Shown in pieces: positions 44,343 through 56,639 of a stretch of DNA of 64,000 bases. The notes under the pieces were generated by a model, which saw nothing but the letters and a program-made list of their open reading frames with translations, made no database searches and was not told where the DNA came from. The first letter of the stretch is position 1, and each line of letters opens with the position of its first letter. Position numbers and translations under genes: made by a program. Source of the stretch: Norana najaformis (lineage: Eukaryota; Annelida; Clitellata; Crassiclitellata; Hormogastridae); contig OZ029921.1 in the NCBI GenBank assembly GCA_964023275.1, positions 1,254,501 to 1,318,500 of the forward strand, given 5' to 3'.

Positions 44343-45254
44343 GTGTTTTTCCTTCCAGGTTTCTACCCTCCGCACCCTTCAACCACGCCGCTATACTCAG
44401 GAATTCCGGGTCTTACGTCAGCTCTATCGACAGGATCGGACTTTTCCTGTTAATATGCACCAGTCTGGGCCCGAACCGGAAGAATAGAAGGCTGGATGGA
44501 TGGACGGGTGGAAGACCTCCAGCCAGAACCACTGGCGCCATCTGGCTCAGTGCCTGCAGCCTCCGCAGCTGCGGTGCCAATGTCTAGGACTCAACAGGCC
44601 GGAGACGCTGGCCAATCAAACGTCGAAGACTACGAATCAGACTGAGCGACTGAGCTAAACGCATTCACGCAACGCATGTAGTCTATGTCGGCACCGAGTG
44701 TGCGCCGAGCAGCGTACTTTGGGCGACTGTGGAACACGGACCGAGTCTATAGTCTAGTAGGCATGTTCTATTACTGCTCGCTGCATAATTTCACGACTTT
44801 GTTTATACTGCCTTCTCTTGTTCCACTTCAATACGTCATGTTTTCAATTACACTAATTAATACAAAACAAAGGTCATTAATACGACCAAAATACAATGTG
44901 ATACAACGAAATTCCTTGTGTTGTCGCTTAATGTAACTGTGGCAACTAGACTTTCTTCCCATGTATATTTTGGACGGTCACCCATCCACTCGGTGTGGCG
45001 TGAAACTTGGTGCAGTTTGAAGACATTTCAGGACCGCAGCAAAAGCAGTTCTGAAAAACGTTGATTGGTTCACGTCACCGATGACATCAGAAAGCCGTCT
45101 GCTCCACCTTCGTTCGTCAAAATCACGTTTTATCCTATTTACGACTGCACAAGCACAGAGTGTTTAGGCGATTGCGTTGGCTTCAATTCTGCCAGTTAGT
45201 ATAATTTGGTTTTATATCAAAATTTACTATCAAACTAACAAACTACTTTAAAAT

Positions 45255-45425
45255 TCGCCTCTTTTTTGTGCCTTGCCAACAAATGTGGGCGGAGTCAGAA
45301 CTTTCTTCGACTCGGAACCGACTTGACACCACACCTTGGCAACAAAAGTGGGCGAGTTGGAACCGTCTTCTGCCCGGAACCGATCTGGCACCACACCTTG
45401 GCAACAAAAGTGGGTGTGGCCGTGT
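45255..45425. repeat. About 70-bp tandem repeat, 2.5 copies
   Basis: caccacaccttggcaacaaa, then agtgggcg and cggaaccga recur at about 70-base spacing. Confidence 0.7.
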
Positions 45426-45950
45426 TGGGCTTTTCCCCTCTGCCTTTCTCGTGGGGACGCGAGATGTTCCAGTGGTTATTGCTCTGGACTTTCAACCAAG
45501 AGCTCGGGAGTCAAATTTCCACCATGGTACTGTACCACAAATCAGCTATAAAATGAATACAAAATCAGTGGGAAGATCTGGCGACGAAGGAGAGGGCTGG
45601 CCTCCAATGCGAAAAATCGAGACAAGGGCATATGCGCATAACACAAGCCGAAAAGCTGGTCAGTTTTCGATCAGACCGGATTTGCCGCCACACCGTCCGG
45701 CTGAACACACGACCAAAACCCAGCGGGGGGCAGTATCGGTCAGTTGGTCAGTCGTCTGACCGATATGTAGGACAAGGACGAAGCAGCATATCCTTGAATA
45801 CCAATCAGGGAGCTAATCGGACAGCCGCGTCAATAAATAACTGCTCCCTGTAACGTAATGTAACCTGACATTTTGTAGCGCCTTTCTGGAACTCATAATG
45901 GCGTTACATAAACGTGTAAACGCCACAGTAACTGTGCTTTACTATCAGAC
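45426..45950. other. Intergenic, no gene seen
   Basis: A 163-codon open frame starts in the tandem repeat above and shows no recognisable motif. A tgtagcgcctttctggaact repeat-end motif sits near 45,882. Confidence 0.4.
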
Positions 45951-45954
45951 AACT

Positions 45955-46130
45955 GATTTTGGTAATCGTAATCGTAAACTCGAAATTTCTAAAGCGCTAC
46001 TTAAAAGCTAAGCGAAGATCACTAGCTTACTGATGATCGCTGCGTCAAGTCAGTGGGGTTGTTCAAAGATGCCACGTCAAGAACCAAGTCCGGTTGCCAG
46101 AAGACCAGAGAGAGAAGGGGAGAGAAGCTG
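45955..46130 (+). repeat. Dispersed repeat E copy
   Basis: ggtaatcgtaatcgtaaact, then cgaaatttctaaagcgctac and gcgtcaagtcagtggggttg. Confidence 0.55.
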
Positions 46131-46214
46131 TTCAGTTGGGTTGTGTTTAAGGTGAGAGTAATGGGAAGGCAGCGAATTCGATGGATCAGGATGGGATTTC
46201 TTGAAAAAGTGAGA

Positions 46215-46530
46215 CTTTTTTTCATCCATCCATCCATCTATGGATCAATCAATCTATCCTTCTGACATCCATCTGTCCATCTTATCCCTCCCTCCCTCCC
46301 TCCCTCCCTCCCTTCATCCATCCATCCCTCCCTCCATCCATCCATCCATCACATAACCTCAGACTAGACGGCCAACCATCTCTTATCAGCCCATCCGCCC
46401 ATCCATCAATCCATTCAGCCCATCGACCACTGACCGACACCCCACCCATCAACCCAGACAGCCTGGACTTCCCCACCCACCCACCCACCCACCCACCCAC
46501 CCACCCACCCACCCACCCACCCACAGCAGC
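46215..46530. repeat. (CATC)n, (CCCT)n and (CCCA)n microsatellites
   Basis: Three tetranucleotide blocks, ending in about 48 bases of CCCA. Confidence 0.9.
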
Positions 46531-46689
46531 TGCCCACTCGTCAGGGCCTGGAACGAACAGTCTGTAGACGAAGATTGCAGCAGGCACCGTTCGTCCTTAA
46601 TTGGAGTCTGTGTGTCTCAGGAAATCGCTTTTCACCATCAGTAAACAAACCTACGTTGTCTACAAGACTCTAAAAGCACAAGCTGGACA

Positions 46690-47060
46690 GATGTATGTAT
46701 GTATGTATATATATATATACATATGTATGTATGCATATGTATGTATGTATGTATTCATGTATGCATGTATGTATGCATATATATGTATGTATGTATGTAT
46801 GTATGAATGTATGTAGTCATGTTATATGAGGTCGTGTTATAATGAGGTCAAGCTATAAGGTCATGTGAGAAACTGATGAGGTCATGTTATAATAAGGTCG
46901 TGTTATGAGATCATATGATAAATTGATGAGGTCGTGTTTTATTATGGTCATGTGGTGAGGTGAAATATGAGGTCAGAAGGTCACATGATCGATAATGAGC
47001 TTACATCATAACATAATATAATGGTGATGATGATAATAATAATGATAACAATAATGTCGT
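46690..47060. repeat. (ATGT)n microsatellite and gaggtcatgttataa degenerate repeat
   Basis: The first 125 bases are ATGT. Then tgaggtcgtgttataa and tgaggtcatgttata words recur every 25-35 bases. Confidence 0.75.
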
Positions 47061-47679
47061 GTTATAAGGTCATGAGGATAAGTAGGTAGTGATAATAACA
47101 TTATATTCCCAAGTTAACTAACTTTGTAATCTGAATTCCAAACAGGATTATATCAGAATTTCTCAAATATTAACGCATATCATAAGGAGATTCAAGTGTA
47201 GACTATCTGGTAGCTTAGAACAGTTAGTATGGTCTGCTACCAGACATCTTTGTCTGTTCACTCAACTGTATTTTTGTGCACCACCATTGTAAACTAAAGT
47301 AAAATAATTGCTCGCTTATTTCATGCCACTCCTTTGAGGTGTGGCACTCGAACTGAAGCACACACGCGACAATAGCAATCAAGCAACCGGACAACGTCAC
47401 CAGCCATGAGCAACGGCCACTGTGCACTGCCATCAGACAATTAACTTAGAGCTAGATTAGTGTCTGCCTCTCCCAGACGTTACGCTGACGCACGTCTGGT
47501 AGAACTTGGGCTAAATAAACGCGATGACTCAGCAAGATGGCCGCCTCAGCTGAAAGCATCCGAAAGACTAAGAAAACAGAATGGCCTAATAAAAAGGAAT
47601 TGGCTTCTGAGAGGATCAGAAAAGGCGCTGTATAAATGCCTCGTACATTATGGAATAAGTGCTGGGTAAAGTCCATAAT

Positions 47680-48545
47680 AGATGGATGGATGAAAGGAGA
47701 AACAGAAAGACAGTGGGACAGAAATTAAAAGAGGGAGGGAGGGATAGAGGGGGACAGGGGAGAGGGGAGAGGGAAGGAAAGACAGACAGTGAGGCAGAAA
47801 TCAAAATTGGGAGGGGTGGAAGGAGGGAGAGACAGACAGACAGAAATTAGGGAGACAGACAGTGGGACAGAAATTAAGGGAGTGCGGGAGGGAGTGGAAG
47901 ACGAAGATATGTCGAATGAATGAATGGCTGGCTGAATGGATGAATGGATGGATGGATGAATGGATGTATGGATGGCTGGATGGATGGATGAATGAATGCA
48001 TGGATGGCTGGATGGATAGAAGGAAGGAAGGAAGATTTAACGATGAGTAGACCGATTTGACTGGGGATCTTCGTGACCATCACGAATTACTGGAATCGCA
48101 TCTTCCCATTCTCCGTCTTCGGGAGCGACTGAGTGGCCTGCCGTACTCCGGCCCTTAAAACCTCCCACTTTCAAGCTGATTTAGCAGAACTTCTTACGAA
48201 AAGCCCCTAAGTAAAACCCTCTTCTGCCTAGAATAAGTACACAAGACGAGTATTTACTTACGCCAGGATAATCAAAGAATGGATAAAGGAGGATAAGGGT
48301 GGATGGATGGATGGACGGACGGACGGATTATTGGAGGGGAAAGAAAGAAGGATGGATGGATGGAGAGATTGATTGATTGATGGAAGAAAGGAAGGAGGGA
48401 CTGATGGATGGGTGGACGGATGGAAGAAAGGAAGACAGAAACAATTGATGGAAAAATGGATGGATGGAAGAATGGATGGATGGATGGATGGATGGATGGA
48501 AGGAAGGATGGAAGGCAGGATGGAAGATAGTAGGATGAGAGTGTG
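47680..48545. repeat. Purine-rich tract with (GGAT)n blocks
   Basis: GACA, GGAGAG and GGAT tetranucleotide blocks at 47,685-48,030 and 48,290-48,540, separated by about 250 bases of ordinary sequence. Confidence 0.85.
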
Positions 48546-49384
48546 GGTGGATGAGTAAAATGACGGATGGAAGTAAGGAAAAGAAAAGAAAACCAGTGAA
48601 TAGATGTACGAATTCCTGAATGCAATCATTCTTTTACTCACCCGATAAGAAGGCTGATTAGTTCCAAAGTCTGGGTCTTAGGTCGACCTAACCTGTCTAC
48701 CCACGCGCTCACATGCATACACGCACAGCCGCTGGTCCAAATTCCATCACTCGCTCGTTAAGTCCTTTTCCCTTTAGGAATAATTCTTCACTCGCTCGAT
48801 AAAATCCGCTTCCATGGATTAAATTCGGACGATATCAACAACGCTTCAAGCGTTGGAAATCGAGCATTTAGTCGATTGAAGGCAGTAGCTAAACTTGCAG
48901 GGTTCCGAACTTAAAATCGGCTCAGCAGCATCCACCTCTGGCTAACTCATGATGGACGTTATGACGGGGAGATCACTCACCACAGCTGAGTAATGCTCGC
49001 ATCCGAGGGAGCTCACTTTCCATAACTCCGCCGCCATCTTTAACCGTTATTTATGTATGTAGACTCACGTCATATCTATATACTTAGCTTTCGTTGGACG
49101 ATGTAGAAATCTCGAGATTACGATTAAGACTACGATATTTAAATATGCATGTGATTTCAGTGTATGTCTTTTGTGAATCTCTATTACAATTTTAAAAATA
49201 AATTGCAATTATAATTGTGTCATCGAAACACACTCCGTCTCTTAGCCCGCTATCATCTCTCCTCTGGGGTCGTGCAGTAAGGACGTCTGCAAAGAAGGAT
49301 GGGTCATCCAATGCGGGAAAATGCGACAGAGGAGGGGTTATGTCCAATGCGGACGTTAGCATCTAAATTTAGTTCATATACATG

Positions 49385-49406
49385 TATATATATATATTCA
49401 TATTCG

Positions 49407-49500
<94 letters not shown>
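49385..49500. repeat. (TA)n microsatellite
   Basis: Over 85 bases of alternating TA after an interrupted TA/TATTCA start. Confidence 0.95.
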
Positions 49501-49501
<1 letters not shown>

Positions 49502-50380
49502 TAATTTCGGTACAGCCTGTACTTTAAACACCAAACTTCAGTCAGACAACAGAATGTACTCCTCTAGATCAGCATGAGTAATTTCTGTTAATGAAATGAT
49601 GTCTTGTGCAGCGAAAACTGTAAAAAAATCCAATCGACGTCAACGGACTTTGATGTCATAAGATGTCGTTAAACATTGGAACTACTAATTTCTGATAACA
49701 AACCTAATAAATAAATAACACAATATATATATTTAAAATATCTATTCTAATGCTTACTATGAACTGTAAACTATGTAGCTGATGGTGATTTAGTCTATCA
49801 TTCATAGTATTTTATTTAAGTTAATACAATAATACTGTTATTTTTGCAAATGTAATTACCATAAACTCCTGAATTTACACATATTTTCTTCATAGGCCAC
49901 TACTTTGACATTTTAATCAAATATAATACTGTTAAGTATTTATAAACACATACATGAACACAGAAATGAGCAAGAACATGTTGGAATATAATAATACTTA
50001 AGAAATGTATATAAATATACGAATTATATATATGTATAAATGAAAAATAATATTACTTATATGCATACAATAAATGGTTCGGCATTAAATGTCACACATG
50101 CACTGCAGATCATATCAGTAGAATAAAAGATTTTAAATGACAAGCAGAAGTCTATGCCAAAAAGGCAAAGTAAGGTTTAATAGTCGACATTTATGGCATG
50201 CTTCTCACGGATGATCTGTTGACATCTTTAAAAGCATAACTAGAGTTTTCTTAACCAATAGCACAGAAAACTTTTAATACATGATTTTGTGCTTGAAAAT
50301 TGGCACAAAACAGAAAACAATCCTTATATGATTTTGATTACCCTTTCCACATCTTAGTCCGTCAATTTCAAGATCAGCGG
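49501..50380. other. AT-rich intergenic, no gene seen
   Basis: Strongly AT-rich, with no exon or repeat family I can support. Confidence 0.55.
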
Positions 50381-50434
50381 CAGCCATGCACCATCGACCT
50401 TCGTTCAGTGCAATGCCTGGATTCACCCACTTCA

Positions 50435-50630
50435 CTCACGCCCTTCTGTTTGCGTCGTGTCAGCTTCAATTAGGCGCCATATTCCCAAGCGTCCTTCACG
50501 GAACTTGCCGTCTAAGAATAATTGCACAGCGTCTGTCGACGTGTCGTGTCGGGCCTCGTGCAACACGTGCTGTGGAACGCCAAGAGCCGTCCTCTGCATG
50601 CGTGCGGCGCCGCAGTCACTCAACTCAGTT
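50435..50630 (-). CDS. Unidentified exon-like open frame
   Basis: The minus-strand frame includes MQRTALGVPQHVLHEARHD and VQLFLDGKFREGRLGIWRL and ends at a donor GGGC|GTGAGTG (50,431 side). Composition looks protein-like and CG-richer than its surroundings. I do not recognise a family, and the acceptor side is poor (no pyrimidine tract). Confidence 0.25.
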
Positions 50631-51768
50631 GGAACACTCCAGACGCTAGGTGGCGCCAGCATGAGTGGGCCGGCCCGATATGAAGAGTGACGTCCACAGT
50701 CGTGGTCGACTTTGGTTCTGTCGGAAGTCTGCGTGTGTGCGGCTGAGGCTTAAACCTCGGAGGTAAGGCGCAGGGCGAGCGAGGTGTAGTTGAGCACCGG
50801 CTAGTGAGCGCACACATCTAGAGACTGCGGCTGGCGGTTAACCGGATTTATGTACTTTGTAAGGGAGGTCACTAACAACACGCTAGGGTTTTATGTATGT
50901 CGTATCTATGTAAGCATTATGTACATATGCACGTGTGTAGGTATGTAAGTATACATTTTCTCTAGCGACCCTAATATATTCTCATTTCTGATCTTTCTTC
51001 ATTGGCGTTTTGCATAGGCGCCACACTGCTTAAAGTATTAGTAAATGTAAATGCACAATAAATTTGTCGGATGACATCCATCACCACCGCTGCCCGTTTG
51101 AGTGGGTTCCTAACCATTTAAGGTAGTAACAGTAGTTGTAGAAGTATCCAAATCTTATCCTATCTTGCATACTTGAGGCAAAATCTAGGTTTACAGTCTC
51201 GTATTTTAAAATCAAAGACACAGTTCACATCGTTGCGCAATAATTTGAAATATGTCGCAATACAACACAATACAATGGTGCATTTATAGAGCGCATTTAC
51301 ACAGTAATGTCTGTAGTTACACTACATTGTCAGTCAGTAAGTAGGGCAGGCTTAGACAACGAAAGATGAATGGCTTACTGGTTTAAGGTCTTTGGTAAAC
51401 TTCGGAGACAGAACAAATTGTTTTACAAGTAGTTCTAGTTCTTGTGGTGTACAACCATGAAGCTGATTTGAGTCGGAAGGATTTGATTGGTTAGGTACAG
51501 ACCAATAGCAAGTGCCCACTTTCAAAAGTAATGGCTTCTACTGTGGTTAGAGAGCTTCAGACATAAACTTTCTGATGGCAAACACGCTGATAAAAAGAAA
51601 GACACGTTCACTGTCGGCTGCAGTATACAGCCATTGCAGAGTCTTACAAAACGGTCGTTTGGCAGTTGTCCAACTCCTTCACAAGGACGCAGTAATGGTC
51701 CACAGTGACTGCTTGAATACTAGACATTTTATGAATAACGAGCATCCATTAATGTCTCCTATTTCCAG

Positions 51769-51902
51769 ACATTGCTTTTAAGATTGCAAGATTCAATTTA
51801 CACGGACTACATTTCAACCTATTCTGACGTTACACCGGCGGAAGAACTACAGATGACGTCACTTCAGTTGGCGATTACGTCAATCTGTTGGGACACGAGT
51901 AG
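51769..51902 (+). CDS. Unidentified possible internal exon
   Basis: A strong acceptor (tctcctatttccag) opens a frame with LLLRLQDSIYTDYISTYSDV and ELQMTSLQLAITSICWD, ending at AG|GTGCTT. 134 nt, phase 0 to 2. No family recognised and no partner exon found nearby. Confidence 0.25.
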
Positions 51903-52724
51903 GTGCTTGCTTCGTTTGTCGGGAAGACGAGACATTGAAGCGTGGCTCCACCTGGCGAATAGCGGTCGAACTTCTCCTCGAGGAGACCTCGAGTGAAGTT
52001 TAGCAGTCCTCTTCTCTTCGTCTCGTGCAGTTGCAAGGTCATGGTGAACCTACAGGTCGTTCTTCGAACACACAAATGTAATTTTATATACATATATAGG
52101 CACCTACACACCTTTCACACACACACACGCACGCACACACACACATAGCTAATTCGGTAGCGTTTGTTTACGAGAGATCGTCGGGTCGCTTGCCAAAAGT
52201 GAATATTGTTAGGAATTTGTGTATCTCGTTAGCTAGTAAGAAATTCACTTCTTTAAGAACAGAATCGAGTGGCAGCAATCGGTATAAATTGTCATTGACT
52301 TCTTTTTCTCAGCTTCGGCATATGAGGCTAAGAAAAAATTAAATTATAGAAAAATGAACAGGGCAAAGGCTACATGATTACAAGAGAAAGTTTACAATAA
52401 ATTTAGTATTCTGCAAATGTGCTCCGAGTCAGGGTGCTCACTAAACTGTCGCTCAAATCCGCCAGGGTTTTTGTTATAGTTCAAGCTGATTGTTTTGCCT
52501 AAAGGAACATTTCTGTAGCGCAAAGATTCTGTCAGCTGCCATAAACAGTATCTGTAAAGACATCTTTTTGTGTCGAATGGTTCACTGCACTGCTTCTGTA
52601 AAAACTGCTCACCTAGTTCTGGCTGCGTCCATTGTAAATCCCATGACTGTGACGTTCTTCAGGAAGACTGAGATAACTGTGTCTTGCGTCGCATTCACCA
52701 CCTTCAGAAGTCATAAGAAGTGAC

Positions 52725-52915
52725 CAGACGTCGTAAGGAGTCATCACAGATGATTAGAACTTACAAGGCTCATTACACGAAGTCATGAGGAGTCATTATA
52801 AGCCATAAGCAGTGACTTGGCATAATAAGGAGTCATCACAGATGATTAGAAGTTACAAGGGTCATTGTACGAAGCCTTGAGGAGTAATTATAAGTCATAA
52901 GATGTTACTGACACA
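52725..52915. repeat. About 95-bp direct duplication
   Basis: aaggagtcatcacagatgat, then tagaa.ttacaagg.tcatt.acgaag..ttgaggagt occurs twice in tandem. Confidence 0.75.
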
Positions 52916-53309
52916 ACATGAGCTTAACATTATCGACATAACATTAAAGTAACATCACATTGGTATAACATAACATTTATTCACTTCTCCTCAGATTCTC
53001 ATTTCTATGCGACTTTTGGCGCGTTGAAAACTTTCGTAATTGTAATCTTCATAACATAAAATTAACATAACATAACACAGCATAACATAGCGTTAAATAA
53101 ATTCGAGTTAATTAAAATGCAAAGCTGTTTAGCTAAGTTTGAATGCATACTAACATAGTTTTTGAACCTGGGGTCGAAAACAGTTCTGTTGACCGTTGCA
53201 TTGAAATTCGTGAACTCTACCTCTCCATACAAGGCTATAAACGCACAAAGGCAGGCGAGTAAGTAAGATATTCGGCATAAACAACTGCATAGGTCTTCAT
53301 AAGTAACCG

Positions 53310-53470
53310 TAAGCGTGATCGTGATCTTGACAGTTTATAAGGTTCTGCTTAAAGCTAAACGTGGAGCACCAGCTTATTAACGAGTGCTGCGTCAAGTCAG
53401 AGGGACTGTCCAGAGATACCGTGCGAAGACCATAGTCCGTGGGCTAGGAGACCAGAGACAGCAGGAGAAA
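53310..53470 (+). repeat. Dispersed repeat E copy
   Basis: gtgctgcgtcaagtcagagg, then gactgtccagagataccgtg and taggagaccagagacagcag. Confidence 0.55.
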
Positions 53471-53960
53471 GAGGGGCTGTTACGGGGGGTTGTGCTTAGG
53501 TTAAGAAAAACTGGAAGGGGGCGGACTGGATCGATTAGGGTAAGAGCCTCGGAAGAGGAGGGACTTCAGGTTTGAATAGAAAGCCTGCGGAGTTTATACG
53601 TATTCAATGCATGTATACAGAAGCATATGAATGGGATTTGCTATAAGAAAATTATTATAAGATTAACAATGGCGGAGATGATGCGGATGCAGAAGCAGAT
53701 GATGATGATGATGATGATGCTTAAAGAAACGATGAGGATGATTACAACGATCATCATCAACTTAAAAATCATACTACCCGAATACTTCTTTTCCTCTACT
53801 TCATTTTTTCTCTTAGGCCTACGTCCTCCTCCCTCTCTTCTTCCTCCTTCTCTCTCTGTCTCTCTCTCGGTCTCCTCCTACTTTGCCTCCTCTTCATTTC
53901 ACTGCCATCACCAAATAAGTCAAAGTTAGGTTTAAAAATTTTATAGCAATATTTACTTAC

Positions 53961-56594
53961 TAGTGGAGGCGTCATCTGTCAAAAAGAAACAAACGGAAAC
54001 TCTTAATTGTAATGTAATTGTAATTTAAGATTAATAAAGCGCCTCTCAGAGAATAAACTCAACAGGGGTGTTCCCGACCCGAACAAGTAAAATCACCGTT
54101 AAACAGTACAGTCTTCAGGCGCCTGCGAAACCCTGAGAGGGGAAGAGAGAGGAGCTCGAGTCGCAGATCTCGAGAGAGACGGTTCCATAATGAGCGAATG
54201 AATGAAAGCGTGAATGAATGAACGAATGAATGAACGCCTGAATGCATGCATGCATGCATGAATGAATGATTGATTGATTGATGGAATGAATGAATGAATT
54301 AATTAATTGGCCGATCAGTCAGTCAGTCAATCAGTAATTCAGTCTGTCGGTCAGCGTCATCCGTCTATCCAGTCATAATCTCGATTTGATGTTTCAAGCT
54401 GTACTTATACTTACCCAGACTAAAGGTGTTGGAATTGCACAGCTGAGCCACCACTGTCAACGCATAAATTAATTGGCAAAATAAATTAATAAATCAAAAT
54501 ACATACATTCAAATGAAACATGTGCAAAGATTTAATCTATATAGCGCTTCATAAAATTGAAGAAATAGTTCAAAGTATTGTAGAACAGTTCTGAACAGAA
54601 CATAACAGTTTAAAGCAAACCAGAACAGACCATAACAGTTCAACGCATTTCAGAACAGTTCAAAGCAAACCAGAACACACCAGAACAGTTCAACGCATTT
54701 CAGAACAGTTCAAAGCAAACCAGAACACACCAGAACAGTTCAACGCATTTCAGAACAGTTCAAAGCAAACCAGAACAGTTCAACGCATTTCAGAACAGTT
54801 CAAAGCAAACCAGAACACACCAGAACAGTTCAACGGATTTCAGAACAGTTCAAAGCAAACCAGAACACACCAGAACAGTTCAACGCATTTCAGAACAGTT
54901 CAAAGCAAACCAGAACACACCAGAACAGTTCAACGCATTTCAGAACAGTTCAAAGCAAACCAGAACACACCAGAACAGTTCAACACATTGCAGAACAATT
55001 CAAAGCAAACCTGAACAGAGCAGAACAATTAAACGCGTTACAGAACAGTTCGACGTAGGTACGAACAGTTCCGCACAGAGCATCGATGGGTAAGAATATT
55101 TAGAGTTGTGTGTCATCTACCTATTCGAGTGCTATAGTAGCATCCACCAATGCAGGCTGCTGTCATAGCGAGACCAAAGAACAGCCAGAAGACATCTCTG
55201 CAACACATACAGGAACGCGGGGATGTTGTTGAGAAACCGTGGCCAGCTTCCGCCAGGTCTCTTGAAGCGGACTCTGCAATATGCGACAGTTATTCAACCG
55301 GCAAAGCAAGGCAAGGTAAGTTAAGTATGGCATGGTAAAACTAAATTAAGTACAGCTAGAAAAGGCCAAATAAAGTATGGCAAGGCAGGGTAAGTTAAGT
55401 AAAATAAAGTATGGCAAGGCAGGGTAAGTTAAGTAAAATAAAGTATGGCAAGGCAGGGTAAGTTAAGTAAAATAAAGTATGGCAAGGCAGGGTAAGTTAA
55501 GTAAAATAAAGTATGGCAAGGCAGGGTAAGTTAAGTAAAATAAAGTATGGCAAGGCAGGGTAAATCAAGGCCAAATGAAGCATGGCAAGGTAGGGTAAGC
55601 CAATTTTTCACTATCATTATTAGGGCCTACTCGTGAAAAAAATGCAAATTCGATCACTGACCATTACATGTTGCTTTTTGCCGAGTCTACAATTGGAAAA
55701 ATAGGAGAGAACGAATAAATAAATGAACAAACAAAAGAACTATCGAAAGCACGAATGAAGAGAGGAATGATGAATGAATGTAAAGCATGCAAAAATATGT
55801 AAAAGGTATGAAGAATTTAAAATTTTATTTTACTGTAAATTTGTTCCAGGTAGGATTTAAAAAAGATTAAGAATATGCAATACTGAGAAACATAGACTGA
55901 GGTAAATTTACACAAAGCAGAATGTAAATTTACACAAAGCAGAATGTAAATTTACACAAAGCAGAATGTAAATTTACACAAAGCAGAATGTAAATTTACG
56001 CCGTAAACTACTGTAACTCACAACGGTGTTGTAATTGGTGTTGAAGCTGTTCAGATGAAACATAGTCGCTTCCGGTGGTGGCTCTGGTAATGCCTGTCCC
56101 TTTCTTCCGGTTCCGTTTAGCGGGAGGGCATTACAGGCTGGGTAAGAAGAAGGGGAACAAGACGGGGGTTGGAGGAAAGCCCCCTGGTCTTGCTGTACTG
56201 GGCCGTTGGACCCTGCAGATCCGTTTTGAGGACTGAGGGTGTCGTCATATATGTCATCATTGGTGGGTTGAGAGATGGGCATTCCACCCTTAGTGGGTCG
56301 TGGGGAACAGGCAACCTCATCGTGAAGACCTAAGTATGAGCTGGGTGGTTTCAAATCAATATCCAAGTTGGATGGTCCTCTTTGGCCGTTTGGATATGAG
56401 TCGGGTGGTTTGTCCTCCAGGTCAATGTAGGAGTCGGATGTTCTTGTTTCCAGCTCCATGTAGTCTTTACCGTCCATTCCATGGCTTGCAGTGGATGATG
56501 CTCTTGAATTCATTTCGCCCCTTTCTGGAAAATTCCGGAGTCTCTGCAGCAACAGAACTAATGCGAAATAGAATCTCACGAAATTTCTGCACAT
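53961..56594 (-). CDS. Probable single-pass membrane protein with tyrosine signalling motifs
   Basis: Exon 56543-56022 (or from an in-frame ATG at 56594, with no splice) encodes a hydrophilic region with YMEL, DSYIDLEDKPPDSY, a second copy-like LDIDLKPPSSYLGL, and DIYDDT. These resemble phosphotyrosine docking sites. It joins in phase to 55271-55121 (membrane segment DVFWLFFGLAMTAACIGG followed by CYYSTR), 54453-54415 and a 15-nt micro-exon 53975-53961. The last three junctions are all phase 1. The 3' end is unresolved. No family is recognised. Four-pass TMEM272-like proteins are one possibility, suggested only by the style of the membrane segment. The order means the tyrosine motifs precede the membrane helix. 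Confidence 0.45.
54000..54205 (-). mobile_element. LINE 3' end (WNRLSR family)
   Basis: The minus-strand peptide SLWNRLSRDLRLELLSLPL is followed by SGFRRRLKTVLF and a 3' end agaggcgctttattaatctt. The C-terminal remnant of a CR1/L2-like reverse transcriptase. Same family as 63,155-63,400. Confidence 0.7.
54590..55045. repeat. 50-bp minisatellite
   Basis: The unit is cagaacagttcaaagcaaac, then cagaacacaccagaacagtt and caacgcattt (50 bases), about eight copies with a few shortened ones. Lies in an intron of the membrane-protein gene. Confidence 0.95.
55365..55600. repeat. 34-bp minisatellite
   Basis: The unit is aaagtatggcaaggcagggt plus aagttaagtaaaat, about six copies. Confidence 0.95.
55905..55998. 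repeat. 22-bp minisatellite
   Basis: Unit gtaaatttacacaaagcaga plus at, four to five copies, each containing the small palindrome gtaaatttac. It ends about 25 bases from the donor side of the 56,022 exon. Confidence 0.95.
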
Positions 56595-56639
56595 CTTAGA
56601 AGGACCGCATCTGACTGACTTACTGACTTACTGACTGAC

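Noticed and set aside
54590-55045. CRISPR-like array
   Set aside because: The repeats are contiguous with no unique spacers, and the genome is clearly eukaryotic.
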